A DNA stretch of 64,000 nt from CAWDVB01 sp963824105 (GTDB taxonomy: Bacteria; Actinomycetota; Actinomycetes; Propionibacteriales; Nocardioidaceae): the NCBI GenBank assembly GCA_963824105.1, contig CAWGNN010000005.1, forward strand, positions 93,447-157,446, given 5' to 3'. Below are positions 53,388-61,759 of the stretch, piece after piece. A program made the position numbers and the translations under genes. Position 1 is the stretch's first letter; each line of letters begins with the position of its first letter. The notes beneath the pieces were generated by a model. The model saw only the letters and a program-made list of their open reading frames with translations. It made no database searches and was not told the DNA's origin.

Positions 53388-53793
53388 CCAGCCCGGTCTC
53401 GGGTGTCGCATCAGGCCCGCGACGGGTTGACGCGCGAAGCGCACCTGTCAATGTCCCTGTCAATGTCCCTGCCGGCGACGCGGACGTCGGCGCGGTCACC
53501 GAGTCAGGACCGCAGCTATTCGCAGGAACTCACAGGTACTCGCAGGGAGCAGAGCCGCTCCGTCGCGGTCGGCCTGCGGCGCGCCTCCCATAACCGCGCC
53601 ACTGGCCGACCACGGCGGTGCGAGGGGGGGTATCTCGCCCTGCCCGGCCGTTGCCGACCGTTCCGATGATCGAGGGGGCGGACGCGCCGTCACGGCCGCC
53701 CCACCTCAGAAGTGTGCCCGAAAAGACCGAATTGTGCTGTCCGTCGAAAGGGTCGACCTTTGTCATCCGAACGGATGATGCCCCGGCCCGATC
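53388..53793. other. 406-bp convergent intergenic region with a tandem repeat
   Basis: This lies between arsR and the aldo/keto reductase (convergent ends). It contains a 12-bp tandem repeat, CTGTCAATGTCC, at 53445-53471 (about 2.2 copies). No reading frame looks real on either strand. It marks the edge between the sulfur cluster and the pyrimidine cassette. Confidence 0.55.
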
Positions 53794-54834
53794 TCAGCCG
53801 GCGGCACCGCAACGCTCGGTGTCGATCTCGGTGAGCGTGTTGGCGTTGTAGCGGGGCCCGTGCACGGTTTCTGCGTTGAGGATCTCCCCCGCTGCCGCCA
53901 GCACGTCGTCGGGCAGGTCCAGCTCCAGCACCGAGAGGTTCTCGCGCAGGTGGGCAGCCGAGCGGGTCCCGGGGATCGCGACGATGTTCTCGCTCCGGGA
54001 GAGCACCCAGGCCAGCGCCAGCTGGGGCAGAGTGCAACCGGCGACGCGGGCCAGCTCAGCGAGCCGGGCGTGGAGCTCGAGGTTCCCCGGGTAGTGCTCG
54101 GCGTTGAAGCGCGGCATGTTGAGCCGGATGTCGCGCTCGGGGAGGCTCGCCGGGGCCGGGGGCGAATTGGTCAGGAAGCCGCGCGCCAACGGGCTGAAAG
54201 CCACCAGCGTCACCCCCAGCTCCCGAGCCGCGTCGAGAGTGCCCATCTCCGGGTTGCGCGACCAGAGGCTGTACTCGTTCTGCAGCGCGGCGATCGGATG
54301 CACCGCATGCGCCCGGCGGAGCGTGTCGGCTGAGACCTCCGAGAGACCGATGGAGCGGATCTTGCCGGAGGCAACCAGCTCCGACAGCGCGCCGACGCTC
54401 TCCTCGACCGGAACCCTCCCATCGAGCCGGTGCAGGTAGTACAGGTCGATCATGTCGGTGCGGAGCCGCTGCAGCGACTCATCGACAGTACGCAGGATCG
54501 TCTCGGGCCGGCCGTCGATGACCCGCTTGCCATCCACACCGGTCACCCCACACTTGCTGGCGAGCACGATCCGGTCCCGATGCTCAGACAGCACCCGACC
54601 CACCAGGGACTCGTTGGCGCCGAACCCATACAGGGCAGCGGTGTCGAAGTGGACCACTCCGGCGTCGAGAGCATCACGGAGCAGCCGTTCGGCATCCTCG
54701 GGGGTCGGGGACACCCCATAGGCGTGGCTGAGGTTCATGCACCCCAGCCCGACGGCCGGGACGTTGAACGGGCCGAGCGGACGAGGCTTCGAGAAATCAA
54801 CCGTCGTCATATCGGTGCTCTGTGGCGAAGACAT
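53794..54834 (-). CDS. Aldo/keto reductase
   Basis: A NADPH-dependent reductase with a (beta/alpha)8 barrel. The tetrad is visible: Asp and Tyr in VVHFDTAALYGFGANE, Lys in VLASKCG and His in LYYLHRLD; cofactor binding ends with the motif ENIVAIPGTRSAAHLREN. No signal peptide. The start at 54834 is preferred with a GGGAG site upstream; ATG 54810 is also possible. The substrate is not known. It is the only gene here on the minus strand, divergent from the permease. Confidence 0.85.
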   Translation of the reverse strand: MSSPQSTDMTTVDFSKPRPLGPFNVPAVGLGCMNLSHAYGVSPTPEDAERLLRDALDAGVVHFDTAALYGFGANESLVGRVLSEHRDRIVLASKCGVTGVDGKRVIDGRPETILRTVDESLQRLRTDMIDLYYLHRLDGRVPVEESVGALSELVASGKIRSIGLSEVSADTLRRAHAVHPIAALQNEYSLWSRNPEMGTLDAARELGVTLVAFSPLARGFLTNSPPAPASLPERDIRLNMPRFNAEHYPGNLELHARLAELARVAGCTLPQLALAWVLSRSENIVAIPGTRSAAHLRENLSVLELDLPDDVLAAAGEILNAETVHGPRYNANTLTEIDTERCGAAG

Positions 54835-55003
54835 GTGCGCGAGTCTCCCAGGCGGGAGAAGGTTCATCCCAATCAGGGACCAGCCGGCTTGGGAGGCGTC
54901 ACCTGCTGGCTCCGAACATTTCGCCCGTGTGAACTTCTGTCACATCTGTCACCGACGGTCCGTCATCCTTGTCGAGCCACGTCGGCACCACAAAGATGCG
55001 GCC

Positions 55004-56419
55004 ATGACAATGCCCACCGGGACCGAAACCGAGCTCGAACTCCTCCACGAATACGGGGCGCATGCCGCCAAGATCGAGCCGGGGGGCATCGAGCGCATCC
55101 CCGCCACGGAGCGACACGGCAAGCCGTGGCACCTCTTCACCACCTGGATGAGCCCGAACCTCGAGTTCGCCACCGTCTTCGTGGGTGTCATCGGGGTGCT
55201 CTACTTCGGGCTCTCCTTCTGGATGACCGTGTTGGCGGTCGTCATCGGCAACCTGCTCGGCGGCGTCACCCACGCGATCGTCTCCTCGTGGGGGCCCAGA
55301 CACGGCCTGGCCCAAATGGTCTTGTCCCGCACCGGCTTCGGCTACTGGGGCAACCTGGTGCCTTCGGGGATCAATACGATCATGGCCGGAGTCGGCTGGT
55401 TCGCGGTGAACAGCATCTCGGGGACCTACGCCATCTCTACCCTGACGGGCATCTCCACCAAGCTCGCGCTGGCGCTGGTGATCATCGCCCAGGTCGTCAT
55501 CGCGTTCGTCGGGCACAACCTCATCCAGCTGTTCGAGCGCGTCGCCTTCCCGCTTCTCAGCATCGCCTTCATTCTTGCGGCGATCAGCACCTTCGCCCAC
55601 GCCGATCTGTCGGCTCCCGCCAGTGGCGGCTTGCCGACTCTGGGCGGCTTCCTCATCACGGCCGCGGCTGCGTTCGGCTACACGGCCGGCTGGAACCCGT
55701 ACGGCTCGGACTACACCCGCTACCTGCCGGTCGGCCAGGGCAAGGCGGCGGGCTTCTTCGCCGGCCTCGGCGACTTCGTGTCCTGCACGCTGCTCATGAT
55801 CGTCGGGGCCGCCTCCGCGACGATCGTCAACACCGGACTCGGCTCGGACGCCTCGCCGACCGACGCCTTCACCTACTCGATGCCCGGATGGATCAAGGCG
55901 TTGACCCTGCTGGCCATCGCCTTGGGCGCGATCAGCGCGAACGTGCTCAACATCTACTCCGGGGCGATGTCCGCGCTGGCCATGGGTATCAAGCTGAGCT
56001 TCACCTTCCGACGGGGCCTCGTCGCCATCGTCGCCGGCGTCTTCGGCGGGATCATCGCCTACCGGTTCCTCAACAGCCCGGACTCGTATGAGAACTGGCT
56101 GCTGATCATCGCCTACTGGATCGCTCCGTGGCTCGGCGTCGTCCTCGTCGACCGGGTGCTGCGCCGTACAGACTCCGACGACGCGATCACGTCGATCGCC
56201 GAGGACGAGTCCTACGTCAACTGGGCCGGCCCGATCGCCATGGTGCTCGCCATGGTCATCTCGATCTGGCTGTTCTCCAACCAGCAGAACTACACCGGAC
56301 CCATCCCGGCCGCCCACCCGGCGGTCGGTGACATCACTCCGCTGGTTGGCTTCGCCCTCGCCGCCGCGATCTACGGGGTCCTGTTCACGGTGCTGAAGCC
56401 GCGCAGGTCGGCGGCGTGA
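55004..56419 (+). CDS. codB: Nucleobase permease, NCS1 family (cytosine permease-like)
   Basis: 471 aa, 12 helices. Typical NCS1 motifs: TWMSPNLEFATVFVGVIGVLYFG near the first helix and GWFAVNSISGT in helix 3, then YTAGWNPYGSDYTRYLP. Cytosine is likely the substrate because the next gene is a cytosine deaminase, though other nucleobases including 5-methylcytosine are possible. ATG 55004 lies 6 nt after AAAGAT without a ribosome site. It overlaps the next gene by 4 nt. Confidence 0.85.
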   Translation: MTMPTGTETELELLHEYGAHAAKIEPGGIERIPATERHGKPWHLFTTWMSPNLEFATVFVGVIGVLYFGLSFWMTVLAVVIGNLLGGVTHAIVSSWGPRHGLAQMVLSRTGFGYWGNLVPSGINTIMAGVGWFAVNSISGTYAISTLTGISTKLALALVIIAQVVIAFVGHNLIQLFERVAFPLLSIAFILAAISTFAHADLSAPASGGLPTLGGFLITAAAAFGYTAGWNPYGSDYTRYLPVGQGKAAGFFAGLGDFVSCTLLMIVGAASATIVNTGLGSDASPTDAFTYSMPGWIKALTLLAIALGAISANVLNIYSGAMSALAMGIKLSFTFRRGLVAIVAGVFGGIIAYRFLNSPDSYENWLLIIAYWIAPWLGVVLVDRVLRRTDSDDAITSIAEDESYVNWAGPIAMVLAMVISIWLFSNQQNYTGPIPAAHPAVGDITPLVGFALAAAIYGVLFTVLKPRRSAA

Positions 56420-56877
56420 GCCCGCTCGACGAAACCACTGCCCGAGCCTGGCTGGCCACCGCGGTCAGTGAGGCCAAGGCCGGACTCGCGGAGGGCGGCA
56501 TCCCCATCGGTGCCGCCCTCTACTCCGCCGACGGGACTGTGCTCGGATCGGGCCACAACCGCCGGGTCCAGCACGACGACCCGTCGGTCCACGGCGAGAC
56601 AGACGCGTTCCGCCGGGCGGGCCGGCAACGGTCCTACCGCGGCACGACCATGGTGACGACGCTGTCGCCCTGCTGGTACTGCTCGGGCCTGGTGCGCCAG
56701 TTCGGGATCAGCAGGGTGCTCATCGGCGAGGCGACCACCTTCTACGGAGGCCACGACTGGCTCGCCGAGAACGGCGTCGAGGTCCAGATCCTGAACGACG
56801 GGGAATGCATCTCGATGATGGAGGAGTTCATCGAAGCCCGCCCCGAGCTCTGGTTCGAGGACATCGGCCAGGACTGA
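56416..56877 (+). CDS. Yeast-type cytosine deaminase
   Basis: 153 aa of the CDD/CDA fold. Zinc ligands are His59 with catalytic Glu61 (VHGETDAF) and Cys86/Cys89 (PCWYC). The sequence and length match the fungal FCY1-type enzyme and not the large CodA amidohydrolase. The C-terminus carries FIEARPELWFEDIGQD as in FCY1-like proteins. It converts cytosine to uracil and often 5-methylcytosine to thymine. Start GTG 56416 overlaps the permease stop. Confidence 0.88.
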   Translation: MSPLDETTARAWLATAVSEAKAGLAEGGIPIGAALYSADGTVLGSGHNRRVQHDDPSVHGETDAFRRAGRQRSYRGTTMVTTLSPCWYCSGLVRQFGISRVLIGEATTFYGGHDWLAENGVEVQILNDGECISMMEEFIEARPELWFEDIGQD

Positions 56878-56920
56878 GGGCGGCACTTCCGCCGCACCCG
56901 ACGCACGAAGGGAACCGCTC

Positions 56921-57895
56921 ATGGGGCACGTGCCCGTCATCGACATCTCGCCGTGGTTCTCCGGGGACCCCGCCGCCCGCCGAGAGGTGGCGGCGCAGGT
57001 CGACGCCGCGCTGACCTCGGTGGGGTTCATGCTGGTGACCGGTCACGGCGTGCCCCGAGACCGTGCGGGCGACGTGCGCTCCGCGGCTCGGCAGTTCTTT
57101 GCCCTCCCCGACGAGACCAAACGCGCCTACGCGGTGACGGTCAGCGGCCGGGGATGGCTGCCCCCAGGGGTGGAGGCGAACGCCTACGCCGACGCCTACG
57201 ACGAGGACGGCGCCTCGCCTCCGGACATGAAAGAGACGTTCGTCGCGGGGGCTGATGCCAAGACCGGCGATCCCGCCATCGACGAGTACTGGTTCCCCGA
57301 GAATGTCTGGCCCGGCGAGGTGCCGGGGCTCCGCGACGCGGCCGAGGACTACCTGGACCGGATGCGCACCCTCGCCGACGAGCTGCTGATCATGTGCGCT
57401 GTCGCACTCGGACAGGAGGAGGACTACTTCACCCGGCACACCAGCGCGTCGACGTTCACCATGAACATCAACCGCTATCCCCCGCTGACCGCCGTCGGCG
57501 AGCCGGAGGAGGGGCAGTTCCGGATCGGCCCGCACACCGACTTCGGCACCGTGACCATCCTCGACCGCGAGCCGGGGGCGGGCGGGCTGCAGGTCTGGAC
57601 CGAGGAGGACGGCTGGGAGGACGCGCCGTACGACCCCGAGGCGCTGACGATCAACACCGGCGATCTCCTGGCGAGGTGGACCGGAATGCGCTGGAAGAGC
57701 AACCGTCACCGCGTGCTCCCACCGCAGCAGAACGCCCCGGATGAGGACCTGGTCTCGCTCGTCTACTTCTACGAGGCTGACGCCGACACCCACGTCACGC
57801 CAATCGCTCCACCGATCGGCCGCGTCGCCGGGCTGGACCCGGTCGTCTCGGGAGATTTCATCAAGGAGCGTCTCGACGCCATCAGCATGTCGTGA
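56921..57895 (+). CDS. 2-oxoglutarate/Fe(II) oxygenase of the IPNS/thymine-hydroxylase type
   Basis: 324 aa. An N-terminal DIOX_N region (VPVIDISPWFSG) precedes the double-stranded beta-helix with iron ligands H205 and D207 (IGPHTDFG) and H263 (NRHRVL). Where the family normally has R-x-S to bind 2-oxoglutarate, this protein has L277-V-S279 (DEDLVSLVYF). Placed after a cytosine permease and deaminase, a thymine or 5-methyl-pyrimidine substrate is likely (inference from thymine-7-hydroxylase). It lies 43 nt after the deaminase. Confidence 0.8.
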   Translation: MGHVPVIDISPWFSGDPAARREVAAQVDAALTSVGFMLVTGHGVPRDRAGDVRSAARQFFALPDETKRAYAVTVSGRGWLPPGVEANAYADAYDEDGASPPDMKETFVAGADAKTGDPAIDEYWFPENVWPGEVPGLRDAAEDYLDRMRTLADELLIMCAVALGQEEDYFTRHTSASTFTMNINRYPPLTAVGEPEEGQFRIGPHTDFGTVTILDREPGAGGLQVWTEEDGWEDAPYDPEALTINTGDLLARWTGMRWKSNRHRVLPPQQNAPDEDLVSLVYFYEADADTHVTPIAPPIGRVAGLDPVVSGDFIKERLDAISMS

Positions 57896-58090
57896 TGGAC
57901 GAGACCCCCCTCACCGGACTCAATGCAGGCACCACGCGCGACGGGACTTCTGCCTGAGTCGCTAGTTCGGCGAGCCCGTCAGCCGACGGCCCTGAGGCAG
58001 TGACCGGTTGTCGACTGTGATGGTGCTCCCCTAGCCTCCGATCACCGACCCCGCGCCCGAGCGGGTCACCCGCGATGGAGGCGACCAGAC

Positions 58091-58396
58091 ATGTGGGCAC
58101 AACTGCAGAAGGCGAGTTCCCCACCGGAGAACCAAGCAGAGCTACTCGGGGTGTTCGAGCAGTTGCAGGGCATCGAACAAGCGGATTCGGGTCTGGCGAA
58201 GACCATGGTCATGCGGAGCCAGGCCGATCCAAGCGCCGTGTTCGTCCTGGTCGTCTTCGACAGCGAAGAGAAGGCGCGCGCACGGGAGCAGGACCCCCGG
58301 CGTCAGGAAGGGCTGCAGACCATTCGAGCGAGGCTGGGGAACGTCCTGGACGGCCCCCCGGAGTTCTTCGACCTCGACGTGGTGTGGGAGGCGTAG
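58091..58396 (+). CDS. Small protein, possible dimeric alpha/beta barrel fold
   Basis: 101 aa. Pattern WAQLQKASSPPENQAELLGV, then AVFVLVVFDSEEKARAREQD and PEFFDLDVVWEA, which fits a ferredoxin-like (ABM/DABB) fold of small stress or oxygenase proteins. No catalytic residue can be named. ATG 58091 has GGAGG upstream. It stands alone, followed by the first copy of the 63-bp repeat. Confidence 0.65.
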   Translation: MWAQLQKASSPPENQAELLGVFEQLQGIEQADSGLAKTMVMRSQADPSAVFVLVVFDSEEKARAREQDPRRQEGLQTIRARLGNVLDGPPEFFDLDVVWEA

Positions 58397-58431
58397 CCCG
58401 CACGGGTGTGAACGGCCAAGGAATGTCCACG

Positions 58432-58494
58432 GAACGGCGAGCGTGACATTCTTCGTCGCCTCAAGAGGCTTCCGCACTCTGCCGATGAGAGTGC
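58432..58494. repeat. Imperfect 63-bp dispersed repeat, copy 1
   Basis: About 51 of 63 positions match copy 2 at 61207-61268; the core CATTCTTCGTCGCC and GAGGCTTCCGC are identical. Each copy ends in a small hairpin (ACTCT...AGAGT here). It lies between the convergent small protein and serine hydrolase genes. Confidence 0.75.
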
Positions 58495-58514
58495 GTCCTG
58501 TCGCCCAGATAGGG

Positions 58515-59966
58515 CTACGGCCGGGGGGACGCGGCGGGACTCGCTCGCAACGTAGGACCGGACCTGCCGGTGTAGGCCACTGCGAGCCTGAACACGGACC
58601 ACAGCACACCTGTGAGCGCGGTGGCGACCATGGTCAGCACGAGGTCGGGCGCGAACAAGCGCAGCGTGCCCAGCGGGGTGCCGAACAGGTTCGGCACCAG
58701 GCCGAGTAGGACCCACGCCGCGACGAGTGTGGTGAGCAGCGGGAACCACAGGCTGAACAGGCCGAAGACGCCCGACCTGGACTTGGCGCGAACCGCGCTG
58801 CGGCGCAGCCAGGCCCAGACCATGCTGAGGAGGTAGACCAACGGCAGGGTCACCAGGCCGATGAACAGGGCCTTTCGGGACCACCCGGAGCCCTCGACGT
58901 CGTCGAGGCCGAGCGCCCGGTCGGCGATGCCAACGCGGAGGTGGCCCGTCTCACCGAAGCCGAACCCACTGCCGCCGTTGACGAGCACGACAGCCGCCGT
59001 CTTCTCGGCGGGGACCATTATCGCGAGGGTCTCGACGCCGGGGCTGACCCCGTCATGCCACACCGCCCCGGTGCTGGGCTCGAGCTTCCAGCCGAAGCCG
59101 TAGGACGGCGACGCCTCGTTGGCCGGGCGCATCATCAGCGCCTTGCCTTCGGCGCTCAGCACGTCGTCCTCGCCGTTCATCATCACCTGCAGGTAGCGCG
59201 CCAGGTCGCTCGCGCTGGCAACGACTCCTCCCTGCGGAGCCGTTGCCCGGTCGGTCGTGGTGTCGGGCAGGGGCCGCTTGGTGCCGAACCACGGCGTGTG
59301 CCCGGTGGCCATGTCCTCATGGACCTCGCCGTCGGCGACGAAGCTGTGCTCCATCCCGGCCGGCTCGAGGATGTGCGCTGCGACGTAGGCCTGGAACTCC
59401 TGCCCGCTCACGACCTCGACCACGCGACCGAGGATCTCGTAGTTCGCGTTCGAGTAGTCCCACTGCGTGCCGGGTGCACCCGCTGGCGTGACCTCTGCGA
59501 GCTGTGCCACCCCGCGCGCGAGCTCATCCTTCTCCCCGGTCGGGTCCGGATGCGCGGCGTTGCCCTGCCCCGTGGAGAGGCCGCTCGTGTGGCTGAGGAG
59601 CTGCCGGATGGTGACGACCCCGGCAGGCCGGCCCGAGAACACGTCGAGGTAGTGCGAGACCTCGGTGTCCAGGTCGATCTTGCCCGCCTCGACCAGCTGC
59701 ATGACGGACAGCGCCGTGAAGCTCTTGGAGATCGAGCCGACCACGAACGGGGTGTCCGGCGTGACCAACATCTCGCCTCCGAGCCTCACGACGCCCCGCG
59801 CGCCCGCGGTGGTGATGCCGCCGCCGTCCACGACCGCGTAGGCCAGACCGGGTACGCCAGACGCAGGCATCTCGCTGTCGATGAAGTCATCGATCGATCC
59901 CTCCGGCACACTCGCGGGAAGGACGGCAGTGACACCAAGTGCGAGGACGGCCAGAAGTGTCCGCAC
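58515..59966 (-). CDS. Class-C beta-lactamase-like serine hydrolase, membrane-tethered
   Basis: 483 aa. A signal peptide is followed by a penicillin-binding-protein-like domain with S78-I-S-K81 (SxxK, VVGSISKSFTALSVM) and YSN (WDYSNANYEIL). After about residue 350 there are three hydrophobic segments (ALFIGLVTLPLVYLLSMVWAWL, FSLWFPLLTTLVAAWVLLGL), so the active domain is outside and anchored. It may be a D-aminopeptidase, esterase or peptidoglycan enzyme; beta-lactamase activity is not certain. Confidence 0.85.
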   Translation of the reverse strand: MRTLLAVLALGVTAVLPASVPEGSIDDFIDSEMPASGVPGLAYAVVDGGGITTAGARGVVRLGGEMLVTPDTPFVVGSISKSFTALSVMQLVEAGKIDLDTEVSHYLDVFSGRPAGVVTIRQLLSHTSGLSTGQGNAAHPDPTGEKDELARGVAQLAEVTPAGAPGTQWDYSNANYEILGRVVEVVSGQEFQAYVAAHILEPAGMEHSFVADGEVHEDMATGHTPWFGTKRPLPDTTTDRATAPQGGVVASASDLARYLQVMMNGEDDVLSAEGKALMMRPANEASPSYGFGWKLEPSTGAVWHDGVSPGVETLAIMVPAEKTAAVVLVNGGSGFGFGETGHLRVGIADRALGLDDVEGSGWSRKALFIGLVTLPLVYLLSMVWAWLRRSAVRAKSRSGVFGLFSLWFPLLTTLVAAWVLLGLVPNLFGTPLGTLRLFAPDLVLTMVATALTGVLWSVFRLAVAYTGRSGPTLRASPAASPRP

Positions 59967-60288
59967 CGAATCATCTCCAGGCTCATGTTGCCTTCACGGA
60001 AAGTGGTTGATCTCGCCCGTTCGGCCCGAGCACCACCGTCGCGGCGCCTCGGACCTGTTTCACGACGCCGGGCCAGACTCTCCCAGGACATTCGATGTGG
60101 TCAAGCGACTACCGGGGCGCTCGACGGCCAGCAGCACGTGGCGGTGCGTCAAGCAGTCGCGAGCCGTCCTCAGCGCGGCCGGTCGAGGTTGGGTGTGACT
60201 TGCGTACGGCACGGCAGCCATGCGATGCAGGCCAGTTGAGGGGCGGACGCTCGGAACGCTCCTGCCGCGGCCGTCGGACGCGCCTGGC
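59967..60288. other. 322-bp intergenic region
   Basis: Upstream of the serine hydrolase gene and downstream of the HAAS-domain gene, both on the minus strand. No supported reading frame or obvious repeat. It should contain the promoter of the serine hydrolase. Confidence 0.5.
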
Positions 60289-60708
60289 TCAGGCGGGCAC
60301 CGGGCCGTGGCGCGCGCGGCGAAGCAGTACCTCATGCAGTCCGGTGGTGACTACCCACACCACAAGCAACCAAGCGAGTGCCTGGTTGCCGAGGTCGAAG
60401 CGCCTGTCCACGAGCAGTACGGCGCCGGTGAAGACTGCGGTGATGAGCAGGTAGGTGCCCACGGCCACGCGCTCATTGCGCTTCAGGACCGTGGAGTTCT
60501 TGTGAAACTCCGTACTGAGGTCGGTGGGAGCCCCGAAGGATCCCAGCGCTGATGCGAAAGCGTCCTCTACGGCGGCACCGCCGTCGATGCGGTCCTGTGC
60601 GCTGGAGCGCACGTGGTCCGCGAGCTCGCCAAGGTGGGGGACGAGCTCGGGGTGAGTGGCGCGCAGCTGGTCGGTCCACTGGCTGATGAGTGCGTCAAGC
60701 GATGACAT
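60289..60708 (-). CDS. HAAS-domain membrane protein, partner of PadR
   Basis: 139 aa. The N-terminal 75 residues form a helical HAAS-like domain (ALISQWTDQLRATHPELVPHLGELADHVRSS), followed by two hydrophobic segments (VAVGTYLLITAVFTGAVLLV and ALAWLLVVWVVTTGLHEVLL). Such proteins are nearly always next to a PadR regulator, as here; the genes overlap by 14 nt. A strong GGAGGA ribosome site lies in the padR coding end. The function is unknown. Confidence 0.8.
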   Translation of the reverse strand: MSSLDALISQWTDQLRATHPELVPHLGELADHVRSSAQDRIDGGAAVEDAFASALGSFGAPTDLSTEFHKNSTVLKRNERVAVGTYLLITAVFTGAVLLVDRRFDLGNQALAWLLVVWVVTTGLHEVLLRRARHGPVPA

Positions 60709-61048
60709 GGGTTCCTCCTGCGTTCGGGCTGCGCAAGGCAGCGAGGGTTGACGAGATCAGGTCGAAGTCGCGCGACTGGGCGTCCAGGTGGTCGCTTCCC
60801 GCGGTCAGCAGGCGGTAGTACTTTCTGATTCGACCGGCGTCCGACGTTGCTTGGTAGCTCTCGATGTACCTTCGGGACTCGAGGCGATGCAACAGCGGGT
60901 ACAGCATCCCCTCGGTCCACTCGAGCCGCCCTCCCGACGCCGCCTTGATCTCCTGCAGAATGGCGTAGCCGTAGCTGTCCCCCCCGCGAAGAACGGCGAG
61001 CACGAGCGGCGTGGCCGAGGCGGCCACGAGGTCCTTGGCGAGTTTCAC
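60695..61048 (-). CDS. PadR-family transcriptional regulator
   Basis: 117 aa of the short PadR subfamily (s2): winged helix ATPLVLAVLRGGDSYGYAIL, GRLEWTEGMLYPLLHRLE and GRIRKYYRLLTAGSDHL. GTG 61048 with a GGTGGG site is chosen; upstream extension adds nonhomologous residues. The partner is the HAAS protein. It may respond to a small ligand or multidrug compound. Confidence 0.88.
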   Translation of the reverse strand: MKLAKDLVAASATPLVLAVLRGGDSYGYAILQEIKAASGGRLEWTEGMLYPLLHRLESRRYIESYQATSDAGRIRKYYRLLTAGSDHLDAQSRDFDLISSTLAALRSPNAGGTHVIA

Positions 61049-61206
61049 TTGGTCCCACCTGCTCGGCGTCAGATACCTAGAACTGATAGGTACTATACCC
61101 AACAGTGCGAGGTATCCAAGACCCGTGCGAAGAGGCGCCCATGGTGGCGCGAGGTCACGCTGTGACATCGGCAGTGTCGGGCGGTTCGCACCACGCGTCA
61201 CACCGG

Positions 61207-61268
61207 GAACGGTCAGGGTGTCATTCTTCGTCGCCCCGAGAGGCTTCCGCTCACGCCGCTGAGAGTGC
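61207..61268. repeat. Imperfect 63-bp dispersed repeat, copy 2
   Basis: It is about 81 percent identical to 58432-58494, with the same orientation. It lies between the padR start and the GGDEF gene end. It also carries a small CTCA...TGAG hairpin. Confidence 0.75.
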
Positions 61269-61286
61269 ACGGATCTACCTGCGGGT

Positions 61287-61748
61287 TCAGGCTCGTTGCG
61301 ACGAGGTCCCAAACCCGGGACCGCGCGGGGTCCGGTTCCGCCAGGCGGTGCGGGTATGAGGGTCGCGTCGGTGCTTGAGCATCGTCTCGTACATGGCGAG
61401 GTCGGCTCGGCGAAGGAGATCCGGGGCTCGTTCGGTCCGGTCCCAGGTGGCCCCGCCGGCGGAGAAGGACGTCCCGGCCGGTGCCGCCTCCTCGAGGCGT
61501 CTGATCAGGCGACGGATCCCTATCTCGTCCGACCCGAGCACGATCACGGCGAACTCGTCACCGCCGATTCGGGCGAGGAAGTCTCCACCCTCACGCACCT
61601 GCGTCCGCCAGGCTCGGGCGATGGCCTGGAGCAGGCGGTCCCCGGCCTCATGCCCGTCGCGATCGTTGACGCCCTTGAACCCGTCGATGCCCATCGGGAC
61701 GACCACGGCGGCGGTGCCGAATACCGCCAACCACGCGAACACCTGCAC
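61287..61748 (-). CDS. Truncated GGDEF domain protein, probably inactive
   Basis: 153 aa. It keeps RIGGDEFAVIV and the neighbouring GHEAGDRLL, but the first metal-binding Asp is changed (the region reads PMGIDGFKGVND where DxDxFK is expected), the N-terminal 30 or so residues of the domain are missing, and no RxxD inhibitory site is present. So a diguanylate cyclase activity is unlikely. The start is a GTG without a ribosome site, 11 nt after the EAL gene stop; it may be the remnant of a GGDEF-EAL partner. Confidence 0.65.
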   Translation of the reverse strand: MQVFAWLAVFGTAAVVVPMGIDGFKGVNDRDGHEAGDRLLQAIARAWRTQVREGGDFLARIGGDEFAVIVLGSDEIGIRRLIRRLEEAAPAGTSFSAGGATWDRTERAPDLLRRADLAMYETMLKHRRDPHTRTAWRNRTPRGPGFGTSSQRA

Positions 61749-61759
61749 CGAGGTGTTCG

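Noticed and set aside
54899..56317. A 472-codon minus-strand frame opposite the cytosine permease
   Set aside because: It is a shadow of the NCS1 permease; Asp/Gly/Arg-rich with no motif.
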